Of a stretch of DNA of 9,915 nt, positions 1-5,983 are shown piece after piece. This DNA comes from DATEEG01 sp035525055 (GTDB taxonomy: Bacteria > Actinomycetota > Acidimicrobiia > Spongiisociales > ZC4RG35), in the NCBI GenBank assembly GCA_035525055.1, contig DATLEZ010000063.1:1-9915 (forward strand). The letters are read 5' to 3'. Both the position numbers and the translations under genes were made by a program. Positions within the stretch are counted from its first letter, which is position 1; each line of letters starts with the position of its first letter. The notes beneath the pieces are model-generated. The model saw nothing but the letters and a program-made list of their open reading frames with translations, made no database searches and was not told the DNA's origin.

Positions 1-50
1 GACGCTGGCCTTTCAAGCCGGAAACGCGGGTTCGAATCCCGTCGGGGCTA
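1..50 (+). tRNA. tRNA-Glu (UUC), 3' part, cut by window start
   Basis: The anticodon stem CTGGC (5-9) pairs with GCCGG (17-21) around the 7-nt loop CTTTCAA, which puts anticodon TTC at 12-14, reading GAA (Glu). The T arm is GCGGG (26-30), loop TTCGAAT (31-37), CCCGT (38-42). The 3' acceptor strand CGGGGCT (43-49) is followed by discriminator A50. No CCA is encoded, since the next bases are CTA, so the end must be added by nucleotidyltransferase. The 5' acceptor strand and D arm lie outside the window. The gene sits about 1.6 kb from gltX, the enzyme that charges it, but on the opposite strand and with two unrelated genes between. Confidence 0.93.
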
Positions 51-89
51 CTAGATCAGTCGGCGGTGCCGCCTATCTCTCCGTTAAAT

Positions 90-123
90 GTTGTGGAGCC
101 GGGCTCATGCCCGGCCCCACAAC
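90..123 (+). terminator. strong hairpin downstream of tRNA-Glu, probable terminator
   Basis: Bases 90-104 pair with 109-123 around loop TCAT: 14 of 15 positions pair, and the only mismatch is A97/C116. The core is GCCGGGC/GCCCGGC. It starts 40 nt after the tRNA end. Only TT follows at 124-125, then a C-rich stretch, so it is not a textbook Rho-independent terminator. Many high-GC actinobacterial terminators lack a U-tract, so termination of the tRNA transcript is the likeliest role. The rest of the 51-246 spacer holds a small ggcg/cgcc hairpin (62-73) and a 6-bp inverted repeat AACCGG-tgtt-CCGGTT (142-157). I see no convincing promoter there. Confidence 0.5.
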
Positions 124-246
124 TTCCCCTCCGAATCACCAAACCGGTGTTCCGGTTCAGCCGTACATGTCCGGCCGGACCGACCTCATGACAATCAATC
201 AGACGAGAATCATGTCAGGGCGCTGACACGAGTGGACATTGAAGGA

Positions 247-816
247 ATGATGGGGAAACCTTCCCGAAGCGGCACTGGGACTCGATTCGAATCGATTTAC
301 AGGGAGCACCAGCTTCCAGTGTTGGCCTATTGCATGCGGCGAACTCGACCGGGCGATGCCGCCGATGCCTGCTCTGAGACCTTTCTGGTGGCCTGGCGGC
401 GTATCGAGGACATCCGTCCCTCCCCGGCAACCCTCCCCTACCTCTATGGAATTGCAGGCCGAGTGCTGTCCAACCAGCTGAGAAGCTTGCACCGTCGATC
501 ACGCCTAGACGCCAAGCTTGCCAACCTGGCAGTCGCACCACCGGCCGACCCCTCAGCCGTCATCGTCCAGAACTCCCGGGATCAGGAGGTCGTCGCCGCG
601 GTACGGAAACTCAAGCCGAAGGACCGCGAGATCGTGATGCTTTACGCCTGGGAAGACCTGCCCCGCGACGTCATCGCCGAAATGACGGGCATGACCAGGG
701 CCGCCATCGATCAGAGAATTCACCGTTCATATCGGCGGCTGGCTCGAATGCTCGATCCAACCCTCGAAACCCGCGCAATCAAATCCCCTCCGGTTGCCGG
801 CAAAGGAGGAACATGA
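247..816 (+). CDS. ECF-type RNA polymerase sigma factor (sigma-70 family)
   Basis: This 189-aa protein should direct RNA polymerase to a small set of promoters. Region 2 covers about residues 14-85: FESIYREHQLPVLAYCMRRT, then acidic DAADACSETFLVAWRRI, then LPYLYGIAGRVLSNQLRS, all typical of ECF sigma factors. After a short linker, region 4 covers about 115-168 with a helix-turn-helix near 140-160 (LPRDVIAEMTGMTRAAIDQR). The length suits a minimal two-domain ECF factor. The frame is open back to 88, but that stretch encodes the hairpin and has no family similarity. ATG at 247 and 250 are the first starts that leave a normal N-terminus. AAGGA at 242-246 abuts 247, so 250 has slightly better spacing. 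The stop overlaps the next gene's ATG (ATGA), so the two are co-translated. The subfamily and target promoters are unknown. Confidence 0.87.
   Translation: MMGKPSRSGTGTRFESIYREHQLPVLAYCMRRTRPGDAADACSETFLVAWRRIEDIRPSPATLPYLYGIAGRVLSNQLRSLHRRSRLDAKLANLAVAPPADPSAVIVQNSRDQEVVAAVRKLKPKDREIVMLYAWEDLPRDVIAEMTGMTRAAIDQRIHRSYRRLARMLDPTLETRAIKSPPVAGKGGT
802..809 (+). promoter_or_regulatory. ribosome binding site of the membrane partner gene
   Basis: AAAGGAGG lies 3 nt before the ATG at 813 and inside the last sigma-factor codons. It is the strongest Shine-Dalgarno sequence in the window. Together with the ATGA overlap it fixes the start of the downstream gene and suggests that gene is made in good amount relative to the sigma factor. 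Confidence 0.75.
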
Positions 817-1592
817 CGCTCGACCAGATCGATCAGATGGTCCGGCAGGCGAACCCTGTCCCAGACCTGACGGTGCTCGAACCCGTCGATGCGTCTGTCC
901 TCGTGATCGATCAGCAGAGGAGGACGGAAATGCAGACCCATAACCGGGTCGAGGTTGACCAGGAGCAGGAGAAGCCGAGACTAGGGCTTCTCGTGGGCAT
1001 GGCCGCGGCAGCGGCCATCGTCATCGGCGCCCTCGTCCTGTTGCAGCCGGGCGATTTCGCGGTGGCGGGCGACCCTATCGATGTCGCCACCGCGTTTGTC
1101 GAGGCCTTTGGGGCCTTCGACTCCGGCAAGGCTGCTTCTTACTTGGCAGCGGACGCAAATCTAGGCGGTTTCGGCGAGGATGGGGAAGGGATGATGGCCG
1201 ACATGAGATGGCGGGAGGCGTCAGGGTTCAAGTTGTTGCTCGACTCGTGTGTGGCGACGACTACAGAGCCGTCCGGAACGTCGGTGCGATGCGCGTATGA
1301 CTACCACGGCATCCGCTCCGATGAGATCGGGCTCGGGCCCTATGGTGGCAGCTGGTTCGACATCCGCGTCCAAGATGGCAAGATCGTCTCGGTCTCCGAC
1401 AACATTCAGTTCATGTCGAATGGCTTCTCGTCGGAGATGTGGGAGCCCTTCACGCGTTGGATTACCGAGACGTACCCGGAGAACGTCGCGATCATGTACG
1501 ACGCCTCCAAGATCATGAACCAGTTCACCGAAGCGTCGGCAACCCTTTGGGAACAACGCAGCCGCGAGTACGTAGAAATAGTTGGGGGCTGA
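813..1592 (+). CDS. single-pass membrane protein with NTF2/SnoaL-like outer domain, candidate anti-sigma factor
   Basis: This 259-aa protein has three parts. Residues 1-56 are cytosolic and charged, starting LDQIDQMVRQANPVPD, a style common at the N-terminus of proteins encoded after actinobacterial sigma factors. Residues 57-77 form one hydrophobic helix (GLLVGMAAAAAIVIGALVLL). Residues about 85-259 are predicted outside the cell. The stretch DVATAFVEAFGAFDSGKAASYLAADA resembles the opening helices of NTF2/SnoaL-like domains. Cys146 and Cys160 could form a disulfide. The translational coupling to an ECF sigma factor suggests a role in holding or tuning it. There is no HxxxCxxC zinc anti-sigma motif and no RskA-type domain that I recognise, so the anti-sigma role is inferred from context. 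It could instead be a target or accessory protein. The NTF2 assignment is by eye. Confidence 0.7.
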   Translation: MTLDQIDQMVRQANPVPDLTVLEPVDASVLVIDQQRRTEMQTHNRVEVDQEQEKPRLGLLVGMAAAAAIVIGALVLLQPGDFAVAGDPIDVATAFVEAFGAFDSGKAASYLAADANLGGFGEDGEGMMADMRWREASGFKLLLDSCVATTTEPSGTSVRCAYDYHGIRSDEIGLGPYGGSWFDIRVQDGKIVSVSDNIQFMSNGFSSEMWEPFTRWITETYPENVAIMYDASKIMNQFTEASATLWEQRSREYVEIVGG

Positions 1593-1601
1593 CCCGATCT
1601 G

Positions 1602-1653
1602 AGAGGTCGAGGATGGGCGCCTCTATGGCGCCCGTCCCCTCTGCCCACCTTTT
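1602..1653 (+). terminator. terminator between the sigma operon and gltX
   Basis: GGATGGGCGCC (1611-1621) pairs with GGCGCCCGTCC (1627-1637) around loop TCTAT. All 11 positions pair, one as a G-U wobble. An outer stem AGAGG (1602-1606)/CCTCT (1638-1642) extends it past a 4-nt bulge. TTTT follows at 1650-1653, so the plus-strand transcript of the sigma operon is the better fit. The T-run overlaps the gltX stop codon. Transcription of gltX also crosses the stem, but without a T-run on that side. Confidence 0.65.
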
Positions 1654-3103
1654 AGCCAGCGAGGCGCCTGCGTACTTCGGTCAGGCGGCGCAGCGTTGCC
1701 TCCCAGCCAAGGACCGCCATCGACTCGAAGAGGGGCGGGCTCACGGTCGAGCCGGTGATGGCCACCCGCAGCGGTTGCAGCCCCTTGCGGGCATTGAGAC
1801 CGAGTTCTTCGAGCATCGACCGCAGGGTCGCCTCGATCTCGGCAGTGGACCAATCCCTCAGTTCGGTCAACCTCGCTACGGCGGCGTCGAGGACCGGCGC
1901 GGCCTCTGGCGACATGACCTTGTTCCACGAGTCATCGTCGAACTCGACCTCATCGACGAAGAGGAACCGGACCTGACCGGCGATCTCGGACAGGAGCTTG
2001 GTGCGTTCCTGGATCAACGGAGCCATCTCGGCGAAGCGACCCCACTGCTCAGGTGTCAACTCATGGCCGAGCCCTGCCTCGATGAACGGCCGCGCCCTCG
2101 CCATGAACTCCTCCGATGGCAGTGCGCGGACGTGTTCACCGTTCATCCAGTCGAGCTTGGCGATGTCGAAGACCGCCGGGTTCTTCGATACGGCGGTTAA
2201 TTCGAATCGTTCGATTGCGAGCGAAAGCGGGAAGACGGTGAGATCCTCGCCAGGCGACCAACCCAACAAGCACAGATAGTTGGCCAGGGCCTCGGGAAGG
2301 TAGCCAGCCTCTCGATACTCGATCACCGCCTTGGCTCCGTGGCGCTTGGAGAGACGCTTGCCGTCGGTGCCGCGGATCAACGGGAAGTGGGCATAGATGG
2401 GCACCTCGGCGCCCAGTGCCAGCGTCAACTGGATATGACGGGGGGTCGACGGCAGCAAGTCCTCGCCCCGCGCAACGTGGGTGATCTCGTAGTCGACGTC
2501 GTCGACCGTTGATGCAAGGTGATAGGTGGGGCGGCCGTTGGATCGCAGCAACACGAAGTCGTCGAGGTTGTCGTGGTCGACCCGAATCTCGCCTCGGATG
2601 AGGTCGGAGAACTCGGTTGCTCCCGGTCGCGTAATCGCCAGGCGGATCGCCGCGGTTTCACCCGCCGCCAAGCGAGCTGCAGCGACCGATTGCTCGATCG
2701 TCCGGCATCGTCCGTCGTACCCCGGGGGCCTTCCGGCGGCTTCAGCCTGCTTTCGCCGCTCGTCGAGTTCCGCCGGCGTGCAGAAGCATGGATAGGCAGC
2801 GCCCTCGGCAACGAGCACTTCGGCGGCTTCCCGATAGCGCGGGTATCGATCCGACTGGCGATAGCTCCCATGGGGCCCGCCAATGGCAACGCCCTCATCC
2901 CATTGCAGACCGAGCCAGCGCAGGCCATCGAGGATGTCGGCTTCGAACAAAGGGGCGCTGCGCTCATCATCGGTGTCGTCGATCCGAACAATGAAGGTCC
3001 CGCCGGTGTGGCGGGCGAACAGCCAGTTGAACAGGGCGGTGCGCCCGGTCCCGACGTGCATCGATCCCGTCGGCGATGGCGCGATGCGAAGACGAGTCGT
3101 CAT
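1652..3103 (-). CDS. gltX: glutamate--tRNA ligase (GluRS)
   Basis: This 483-aa class I aminoacyl-tRNA synthetase attaches glutamate to tRNA-Glu in the cytoplasm. It has normal full length. The N-terminal Rossmann fold begins RIAPSPTGSMHVGTGRTALF, with the HIGH-type motif HVGT at 16-19. The KMSKS-type motif KRLSK is at 249-253. The anticodon-binding helical domain fills the C-terminal third. Cys106, Cys108 and Cys133 match three ligands of the E. coli zinc site (C-x-C-x24-C-x-H), but the His position holds Thr135, so zinc binding may be altered or absent. The ATG start overlaps the stop of the upstream FAH-family gene (ATGA) and has no Shine-Dalgarno sequence, so it is probably translated by coupling. 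Whether the enzyme also charges tRNA-Gln cannot be told from this sequence. It is the last gene of the run. Confidence 0.97.
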   Translation of the reverse strand: MTTRLRIAPSPTGSMHVGTGRTALFNWLFARHTGGTFIVRIDDTDDERSAPLFEADILDGLRWLGLQWDEGVAIGGPHGSYRQSDRYPRYREAAEVLVAEGAAYPCFCTPAELDERRKQAEAAGRPPGYDGRCRTIEQSVAAARLAAGETAAIRLAITRPGATEFSDLIRGEIRVDHDNLDDFVLLRSNGRPTYHLASTVDDVDYEITHVARGEDLLPSTPRHIQLTLALGAEVPIYAHFPLIRGTDGKRLSKRHGAKAVIEYREAGYLPEALANYLCLLGWSPGEDLTVFPLSLAIERFELTAVSKNPAVFDIAKLDWMNGEHVRALPSEEFMARARPFIEAGLGHELTPEQWGRFAEMAPLIQERTKLLSEIAGQVRFLFVDEVEFDDDSWNKVMSPEAAPVLDAAVARLTELRDWSTAEIEATLRSMLEELGLNARKGLQPLRVAITGSTVSPPLFESMAVLGWEATLRRLTEVRRRLAG

Positions 3104-3867
3104 CGGCCGGCGACGACGGGATTGGACAACACCCCGATTCCATCGACCTCGACCTCGACCACATCACCAGGCTTGATCGGCCCAACTCCCGACGGGGTTC
3201 CGGTGAGAATCACATCGCCAGGTAGAAGGGTCATCACCCTCGAGATGAACTCGACCAGTTCGGCCACACCGAACACCATGTCGGTGGTGAACCCGGCCTG
3301 GCGGATCTCTTCGTTGACCCGGCAGATCACTGCCAGCCTTTCGAGAGGATCGAGTTCGGTCTCGATCACCGGACCGAGCGGGCAGAAGGTGTCGAAACCC
3401 TTGGCCCGTCCCCACTGGCCGTCCTTCTCTTGCAGATCGCGGGCGCTGACGTCGTTGGCGGCCGTGTACCCGAAGATATAGGGGCCGACGTCCTCAGCCG
3501 CCACGTTCTTGGTGACGCGACCGATCACAACCGCCAGCTCGGCCTCGTGATGAACGTTCTGCGACTGGGAGGTGGGGTAGACGATGGAGGTGTCGGGCCC
3601 TATCACCGATGTGGCCGGCTTGAGGAAGATCATCGGCTCTTCGGGCAACGGATTGCCGAGCTCCTCAGCGTGTTCGAGGTAGTTGCGCCCCACCGCCACC
3701 ACCTTGGAGGGAATCACGGGCGAGAGGAGCTGGACTGCCTCCCAGGGAACCAGGGTCTCGGTGGCTTCCCAGGCCACAAACGGCGAACCCTGGTAGACGG
3801 TGACTCCCGCCGCCTCGGCCAGGCCGTAGGCAATGTCATGACCCGTTTTGAAGCGAACGATCTTCAT
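3100..3867 (-). CDS. fumarylacetoacetate hydrolase (FAH) family protein
   Basis: The 255-aa protein has the FAHD1/HpcE-type layout: a short N-terminal domain (about 1-50), then the catalytic FAH domain. Visible motifs are VAVGRNYLEHAEE (57-69), HHEAELAVVIG (106-116) with metal ligands Glu108 and Glu110, NDVSARDLQ with Asp139, RAKGFDTFCPLGP with Lys156, and LTGTPSGVG (221-229). Members cleave or isomerise C-C bonds of beta-diketo acids with Mg2+ (fumarylpyruvate and acylpyruvate hydrolases, oxaloacetate decarboxylase, homoprotocatechuate isomerase/decarboxylase). The substrate here cannot be read from sequence. No aromatic-degradation genes are nearby. It overlaps gltX by 4 nt. The same pairing exists in mycobacteria (Rv2993c/Rv2992c), so the link to gltX is conserved though unexplained. 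A promoter appears to lie immediately upstream. Confidence 0.92.
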   Translation of the reverse strand: MKIVRFKTGHDIAYGLAEAAGVTVYQGSPFVAWEATETLVPWEAVQLLSPVIPSKVVAVGRNYLEHAEELGNPLPEEPMIFLKPATSVIGPDTSIVYPTSQSQNVHHEAELAVVIGRVTKNVAAEDVGPYIFGYTAANDVSARDLQEKDGQWGRAKGFDTFCPLGPVIETELDPLERLAVICRVNEEIRQAGFTTDMVFGVAELVEFISRVMTLLPGDVILTGTPSGVGPIKPGDVVEVEVDGIGVLSNPVVAGR

Positions 3868-3874
3868 GGCTCAG

Positions 3875-3902
3875 ACGGTAGACGGAACCGGAGAGAGGCA
3901 AA
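3875..3902 (-). promoter_or_regulatory. candidate promoter of the FAH gene and gltX (leaderless)
   Basis: Reading the minus strand, TTTGCC (3902-3897) is followed by 16 nt and then TACCGT (3880-3875), a TANNNT -10 element. Seven nt later comes the ATG at 3867, so transcription should start at or within 1 nt of the A. No Shine-Dalgarno sequence is present. This would give FAH-gltX its own start inside the longer ilvE-led run. The prediction is by eye and unscored. Confidence 0.45.
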
Positions 3903-3911
3903 CCCTCCCGC

Positions 3912-4436
3912 TCAGGGGTAGTACTCGCCCTGCTCGAACATCGGGATCGCAGCCCCCTCGAGGGTCTTGGCGAAGTGCTCGATCCCGACACCGAGGAACA
4001 ACCCCTGCACCTCGACATAGGTCTGTCCTCCCGGACCCGTTCCGATCGCCTCGGTGAAGAGTTTGCGGCCCCTTCGAGATGCGAGCCAGGCCTCGCCCCG
4101 GATGGTCACTCCGATCGGCATCGGCTGGAGGTAATTGATCTCGAGGCGGGCTGTCACCGCCGGGAGCATGTGGGCCATCGCCACGAAGCCGATCAAGTCA
4201 TCGAAGAACGCAGCGGTGGCGCCACCGTGCACGACTCCGGGGCCGCCTTCGAACCTGGGAGGGAAGCTGAGCTCGGCGACGATCTTGTCGCCTTCCAGCC
4301 TGGGCACGACCCCGAGGCGGTCGGGGTTGTCGGGACCGCACCCGAAGCAAGTGCGAAGGTGATACTGCGGCATCGACGCCGCGGCCGTTCGGTCGGCGAT
4401 CGGGACAACCTCGCCGGTTATGTACCTGAAGCTCAC
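3912..4436 (-). CDS. PaaI-type hotdog-fold thioesterase
   Basis: The 174-aa protein carries the hotdog signature GGPGVVHGGATAAFFDDLIG (residues 64-83). HGG at 70-72 and an acidic residue at 79/80 sit where PaaI-family acyl-CoA thioesterases have their active site. ARLEINYLQPMPIG (96-109) is the usual central strand. An N-terminal CFGCGPDNP segment (Cys30, Cys33) is frequent in actinobacterial members. It should hydrolyse an acyl-CoA in the cytoplasm, substrate unknown. The start chosen is GTG at 4436, overlapping the stop of the upstream gene (GTGA). A later ATG at 4373 (residue 22) is possible and would still leave the whole hotdog domain. Neither start has a clear Shine-Dalgarno sequence. 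A 44-nt gap separates it from the FAH gene downstream. Confidence 0.88.
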   Translation of the reverse strand: MSFRYITGEVVPIADRTAAASMPQYHLRTCFGCGPDNPDRLGVVPRLEGDKIVAELSFPPRFEGGPGVVHGGATAAFFDDLIGFVAMAHMLPAVTARLEINYLQPMPIGVTIRGEAWLASRRGRKLFTEAIGTGPGGQTYVEVQGLFLGVGIEHFAKTLEGAAIPMFEQGEYYP

Positions 4437-4915
4437 TCGCCGATGATCCGCAACCTGCGCTTGATCTGATCGGGCTTCAGTTCGAGCAGGTCCGGTGGTA
4501 TGTCCGACACGGCCCCTCGCCCCGGAGAGGGCTCATGGGCGGTTGCCTCGATCCATCGTTCTCGCCTCTCGACGAAACCGGCGGGCAGGCCTTCTCCGAA
4601 CCCGGCCAGGATCTTGGCAACTTCGAGGTCTTCGGGCACCGGGGCCCGCCCGAAATGCGATGCGCGGGCCCCCATGAGAGCGGCGAGGACGAACTCCAAT
4701 CCATCGGATCGCTCGGAAAGATCGGCCGCCCGCACCAGCTTGAGCGCCCACCCGGTGTCGGGGCCGGGAGTGCCGAAAGCCCCGCCCCAGGGCATCTGAT
4801 CAGGGCTGACGATGACCCCGGGTCTGGTTGGGCGCCAGCGACGGGGCGGATCCGTGTCGGGGGTGGGGCGCGGTAGGTCCGACGGGTCGATGTCAACGTT
4901 CGGTTGCTGACCCAC
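4433..4915 (-). CDS. conserved-looking protein of unknown function
   Basis: The 160-aa soluble protein has no membrane segment, signal peptide or motif I can tie to a function. Residues 1-30 are rich in Pro, Asp and Arg and probably disordered. A distinctive block follows, around RPGVIVSPDQMPWGGAFGTPGPDTGWALKLV (split into RPGVIVSPDQ and MPWGGAFGTPGPDTGWALKL). Then come LMGARASHFGRAPVPEDLEVAKILAGF and VERRERWIEA. My impression is that similar proteins occur in other actinobacteria as hypotheticals, but I cannot verify this here. The start is GTG at 4915, 10 nt after the ilvE stop, with GAGG at 4927-4924 as a modest Shine-Dalgarno sequence. The stop overlaps the thioesterase GTG. Being wedged between ilvE and the thioesterase with coupled translation argues that it is a real gene. 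Confidence 0.82.
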   Translation of the reverse strand: MGQQPNVDIDPSDLPRPTPDTDPPRRWRPTRPGVIVSPDQMPWGGAFGTPGPDTGWALKLVRAADLSERSDGLEFVLAALMGARASHFGRAPVPEDLEVAKILAGFGEGLPAGFVERRERWIEATAHEPSPGRGAVSDIPPDLLELKPDQIKRRLRIIGE

Positions 4916-4925
4916 TAGGAGGGCC

Positions 4926-5840
4926 TCATATGAAGGTGAGCCATGATCGATACGCCGGGAGCTTGCCGGTCACCGCTTGCGCGAACAGATCCTGCGCTCG
5001 ACGCGTCACCGGGCCGGGCTCGCCCTTTCCAACCGGCCGATCGTCCACCTCGCGAATCGGGGTGACCTCAGCGGCGGTCCCGGTCAAGAACAACTCGTCG
5101 GCGGCATAGAGGTCGCCTCTCGTCAGCGTCGCCTCGCGGACGGTGACGCCCTCGTCCGAGAGAAGCTGAACGACCGAAGCGCGAGTGATCCCGTCGAGGA
5201 TTCCCGAGGCGATCGGCGGGGTCATGAGTACGCCATCGCGCACCAGGAAGAGGTTTTCCCCAGAGCCCTCCGAGATGTTTCCGTCCATGTTCAGCAGGAG
5301 GGCCTCGTCGTACCCTGTGGCGACGGCCTCTTGCTTTGCCATGACGCTGTTCAGGTATTGACCCGTCCCTTTGGCGATCGGGATGAAGCTCGATTGATGG
5401 ATTCTCCGCCATGAGGAGACGCGCACCCTGATGCCCTTGGCGACCCCTTCATCACCGAGGTAGGTGCCCCACCGCCAGGCGGCCATGATGGTCTTGACTC
5501 TCGCAGCGGTCGGGTTGAGCCCGATCGCACCGAGTTCGTGAAAAGCCAAGGGCCGGATGTAGCCGGCCTCGAGTTCGTTGACGCTGATGATCTGACGGGC
5601 CGCCTCTATCAACTCATCAACCGGGTGGGCGAGCGGGATTGCATAGGCCTTGGCCGAGCGATGGAGGCGGGCCATGTGCTCGGGCAACCGGAAGATTGCG
5701 GTGCCATCGGGAGTCTCGTAGGCCCGGATCCCTTCAAAAACGCCGGTGCCGTAGTGAAGGGCATGGGTGAGGACATGCACTGTGGCGTCCTCCCACGGAA
5801 CCATGGCGCCGTCCATCCAAATGAACTTCGACGTCTCCAT
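4926..5840 (-). CDS. ilvE: branched-chain amino acid aminotransferase
   Basis: This 304-aa fold-type IV PLP enzyme catalyses the last step of valine, leucine and isoleucine synthesis, using glutamate as amino donor. GTGVFEGIRAYETPDG (31-46) is the BCAT signature rather than that of D-amino-acid transaminase or aminodeoxychorismate lyase. Lys157 in IPIAKGTGQYLNS is the PLP-binding lysine. NISEGSGENLFLV (188-200) is the cofactor motif with Glu191. GILDGITRASV (213-223) and LTGTAAEVTPI complete the fold. Length matches the bacterial family. The ATG at 5840 follows TACGCT by 6 nt and has no Shine-Dalgarno sequence, suggesting a leaderless message. It is the first gene of the five-gene minus-strand run, separated from the peptidase by the heptad repeat. 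Confidence 0.96.
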   Translation of the reverse strand: METSKFIWMDGAMVPWEDATVHVLTHALHYGTGVFEGIRAYETPDGTAIFRLPEHMARLHRSAKAYAIPLAHPVDELIEAARQIISVNELEAGYIRPLAFHELGAIGLNPTAARVKTIMAAWRWGTYLGDEGVAKGIRVRVSSWRRIHQSSFIPIAKGTGQYLNSVMAKQEAVATGYDEALLLNMDGNISEGSGENLFLVRDGVLMTPPIASGILDGITRASVVQLLSDEGVTVREATLTRGDLYAADELFLTGTAAEVTPIREVDDRPVGKGEPGPVTRRAQDLFAQAVTGKLPAYRSWLTFI

Positions 5841-5846
5841 CTGGGA

Positions 5847-5852
5847 AGCGTA
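5847..5852 (-). promoter_or_regulatory. candidate -10 element of ilvE (leaderless)
   Basis: On the minus strand TACGCT (5852-5847) fits TANNNT and lies 6 nt before the ilvE ATG at 5840, which places the transcription start at the start codon. I see no convincing -35 box. If real, this is the main promoter of the ilvE-to-gltX run. Confidence 0.4.
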
Positions 5853-5885
5853 CCTGGGGAACGGGTAGTGCGTTTCGCGTGAGAA

Positions 5886-5983
5886 GCGTTCTACATTTTA
5901 CGTTTTACGTTGTACGTCGAACCTGCAGCGCGCAGGGAGTACACGAGTTTGACGTAGAACGTATTACGTAGAACGTACAACGC
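5886..5983. repeat. inverted repeat made of degenerate 7-bp units
   Basis: Two 33-nt arms, 5886-5918 and 5951-5983, are inverted copies matching at 27 of 33 positions. Each arm is itself a tandem array of about four heptamers. On the plus strand the left arm follows TTNTACG (TTCTACA, TTTTACG, TTTTACG, TTGTACG). The right arm is ACGTAGA, ACGTATT, ACGTAGA, ACGTACA. The variation is concentrated at a few unit positions. The 32-nt loop contains a second small stem, CCTGC (5922-5926)/GCAGG (5932-5936). The right arm begins at the last base of the peptidase stop codon, so the element fills most of the peptidase-ilvE spacer. It could end the peptidase transcript or be a mobile palindromic repeat. 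There is no following T-run and no transposase. The element is AT-richer than its surroundings. Confidence 0.85.

Noticed and set aside
1..50. tRNA 3' end as an attachment site for an integrated element
   Set aside because: No integrase or recombinase is present, and I found no second copy of the tRNA 3' end in the window. The neighbouring genes look chromosomal.
88..246. N-terminal extension of the sigma factor from ATG 88
   Set aside because: The stretch encodes the 90-123 hairpin and a Pro/His/Arg-rich peptide unlike any sigma domain. The family-like N-terminus begins just after 247.
813..1592. Zinc-binding anti-sigma factor
   Set aside because: There is no HxxxCxxC motif in the cytosolic segment. 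The only cysteines (146, 160) lie in the predicted outer domain.
2519..3481. 320-codon open frame on the plus strand
   Set aside because: It lies antisense across gltX and the FAH gene, both of which have intact catalytic motifs. The open frame is a by-product of high GC.
5886..5983. CRISPR array or leader
   Set aside because: The units are 7 bp, contiguous and without spacers, arranged as an inverted pair, and no cas gene is nearby.
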